Shown piece after piece: positions 63,467-64,000 of a DNA stretch of 64,000 nt. The notes under the pieces are model-generated. The model saw only the letters and a list, made by a program, of their open reading frames with translations. It did no database searches and had not been told where the DNA came from. The DNA is from Streptomyces canus (GTDB lineage: Bacteria > Actinomycetota > Actinomycetes > Streptomycetales > Streptomycetaceae): the NCBI RefSeq assembly GCF_001514145.1, contig NZ_KQ948662.1:306124-370123 (forward strand). Reading direction: 5' to 3'. Position numbers and translations under genes: made by a program. Each line of letters opens with the position of its first letter. Within the stretch, counting starts at the first letter, position 1.

Positions 63467-63831
63467 ATGGACATCACGGCCGCCATCCTCAGCGTGCTGC
63501 TCGCCCTCGTGTCGCTGGCCGCGGGTGCGCCCAAGGCTCCGCTGAGGGCGACGTCTCCGCCGGACTGCAGTCGCACATGGGGCTGAGCGCGGGCCTCGTG
63601 CGCTTCATCGGGCTGGCCGAGGTCGCCGCCACCGGTGGCTTGATCATCGGCCTCTTCTGGCAGCCGCTGGGCATCGCGGCCGCCCTAGGATTCACCATCA
63701 CCATGATCGGGGCGGTGGCCTTCCACGCCAAGGCCGGCGACTACGCCGACCCGGCCACCCGGAGGAACACGATGGCTCCCGTCATCCTCACTGCCGTCTC
63801 CGTGGCCACCGCGGTGACGCTCGGAGGGTGA
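63467..63831 (+). pseudogene. DoxX-family membrane protein gene with one-base frameshift
   Basis: The first frame gives MDITAAILSVLLALVSLAAG and then APK, matching a DoxX N-terminus, but soon hits a stop at about 63587. The rest of the family sequence (SAEGDVSAGLQSHMGLSAGL, then GLFWQPLGIAAALGF and MIGAVAFHAKAGDYADPATR) continues in another frame to 63831. One missing base near 63533-63540 explains both. It is either a recent inactivation or a sequencing error; the intact protein would have about 121 residues. Confidence 0.8.
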
Positions 63832-64000
63832 CGACCACCCCGCTCATCAGCGGGGAGAAACCGGACCGGAAGCGGGTGCCGGAGGTGGTCATCGCGGCGG
63901 CGGCGACCGTACGACCGTGGAAGCCGCCGTGGCAGACCAGGATTCGGGCGCCCGGTGGCCTGCCGGGCCAGCCGCAGCGCCGCCTCCACGGCCTCGCTCC
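63827..64000 (-). pseudogene. Class III aminotransferase fragment, frameshifted and truncated
   Basis: Entering from the right edge, the minus strand reads SEAVEAALRLARQATG in one frame. After a shift near 63,945-63,955 it continues in another as ARILVCHGGFHGRTVAAAAM and TTSGTRFRSGFSPLMSGVVV. This is the PLP-aminotransferase class III region (GSEAVE, GGFHGRT). Similarity stops at the DoxX stop codon, so the C-terminal two thirds are gone. The N-terminal part, if present, lies beyond the window. Confidence 0.75.

Overview
The window looks like a chromosomal segment of a Streptomyces or a close relative. It has very high G+C, GTG and TTG starts, four-base stop/start overlaps, AGGAGG-type ribosome sites, ricin-lectin-tailed secreted hydrolases, and almost no TTA codons. 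I saw no rRNA, tRNA, CRISPR array, integrase or transposase.

Left part (1-12,344, all minus strand): one long operon for an actinobacterial-type (group 1h, formerly group 5) [NiFe]-hydrogenase, the class that oxidises atmospheric H2. In reading order it holds two small genes (93 aa, and an 81-aa zinc-ribbon protein), hypX, the small and large subunits, a NifU-like protein, three poorly understood accessory genes, a maturation endopeptidase, a 34-aa peptide, hypA, hypB and hypF, which runs off the left edge. The small subunit carries Asp39 where most hydrogenases have a proximal-cluster cysteine. The only two TTA (bldA-type) codons I found in the genes of the window are both in this operon.

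12.5-30.4 kb: membrane, redox and energy genes. These are a ClC channel, a GMC oxidoreductase/DUF2252/GH15 operon, a YihY protein, a cyclase-family hydrolase, a DUF389 protein, gluconokinase with a small membrane protein, a cation/proton antiporter, and an SDR-ndh-cydA-cydB operon. Hydrogenase, NDH-2 and cytochrome bd would all meet at the quinone pool.

30.5-36 kb: a divergent xylan-degrading pair (GH10 xylanase and GH62 arabinofuranosidase, both with ricin-type lectin domains) sharing a CGAAACTTTCG-type operator region, then a metallophosphoesterase and a secreted EEP-family nuclease/phosphatase.

36-42 kb: a three-gene operon coding for an uncharacterised helical protein, an Hsp90-family ATPase and a 977-aa TPR-like protein. 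This is the best candidate here for an undescribed system.

42.6-58.8 kb: sugar uptake and breakdown. A LacI regulator, ABC importer and clan-G glycosidase face a 1,216-aa secreted multidomain glycosidase across three CGAACCGGTTCG-type operators. A second LacI regulator, a CGNR regulator and a GH36 alpha-galactosidase follow. The 3' end of the GH36 gene has been copied twice in tandem (191-bp unit), and the gene is divergent from an IclR regulator with paired palindromes between them.

58.8-64 kb: a small stress or detoxification group (LLM flavin oxidoreductase, GNAT-like, pirin, AhpD-like, DoxX). Three copies of a GTTGAYRCRTCAAC palindrome sit in front of its transcription units. This end and the sugar region contain many gene relics (P450, metallophosphoesterase, GcvT-type oxidoreductase, MDR dehydrogenase, DoxX frameshift, aminotransferase), which fits a decaying accessory region.
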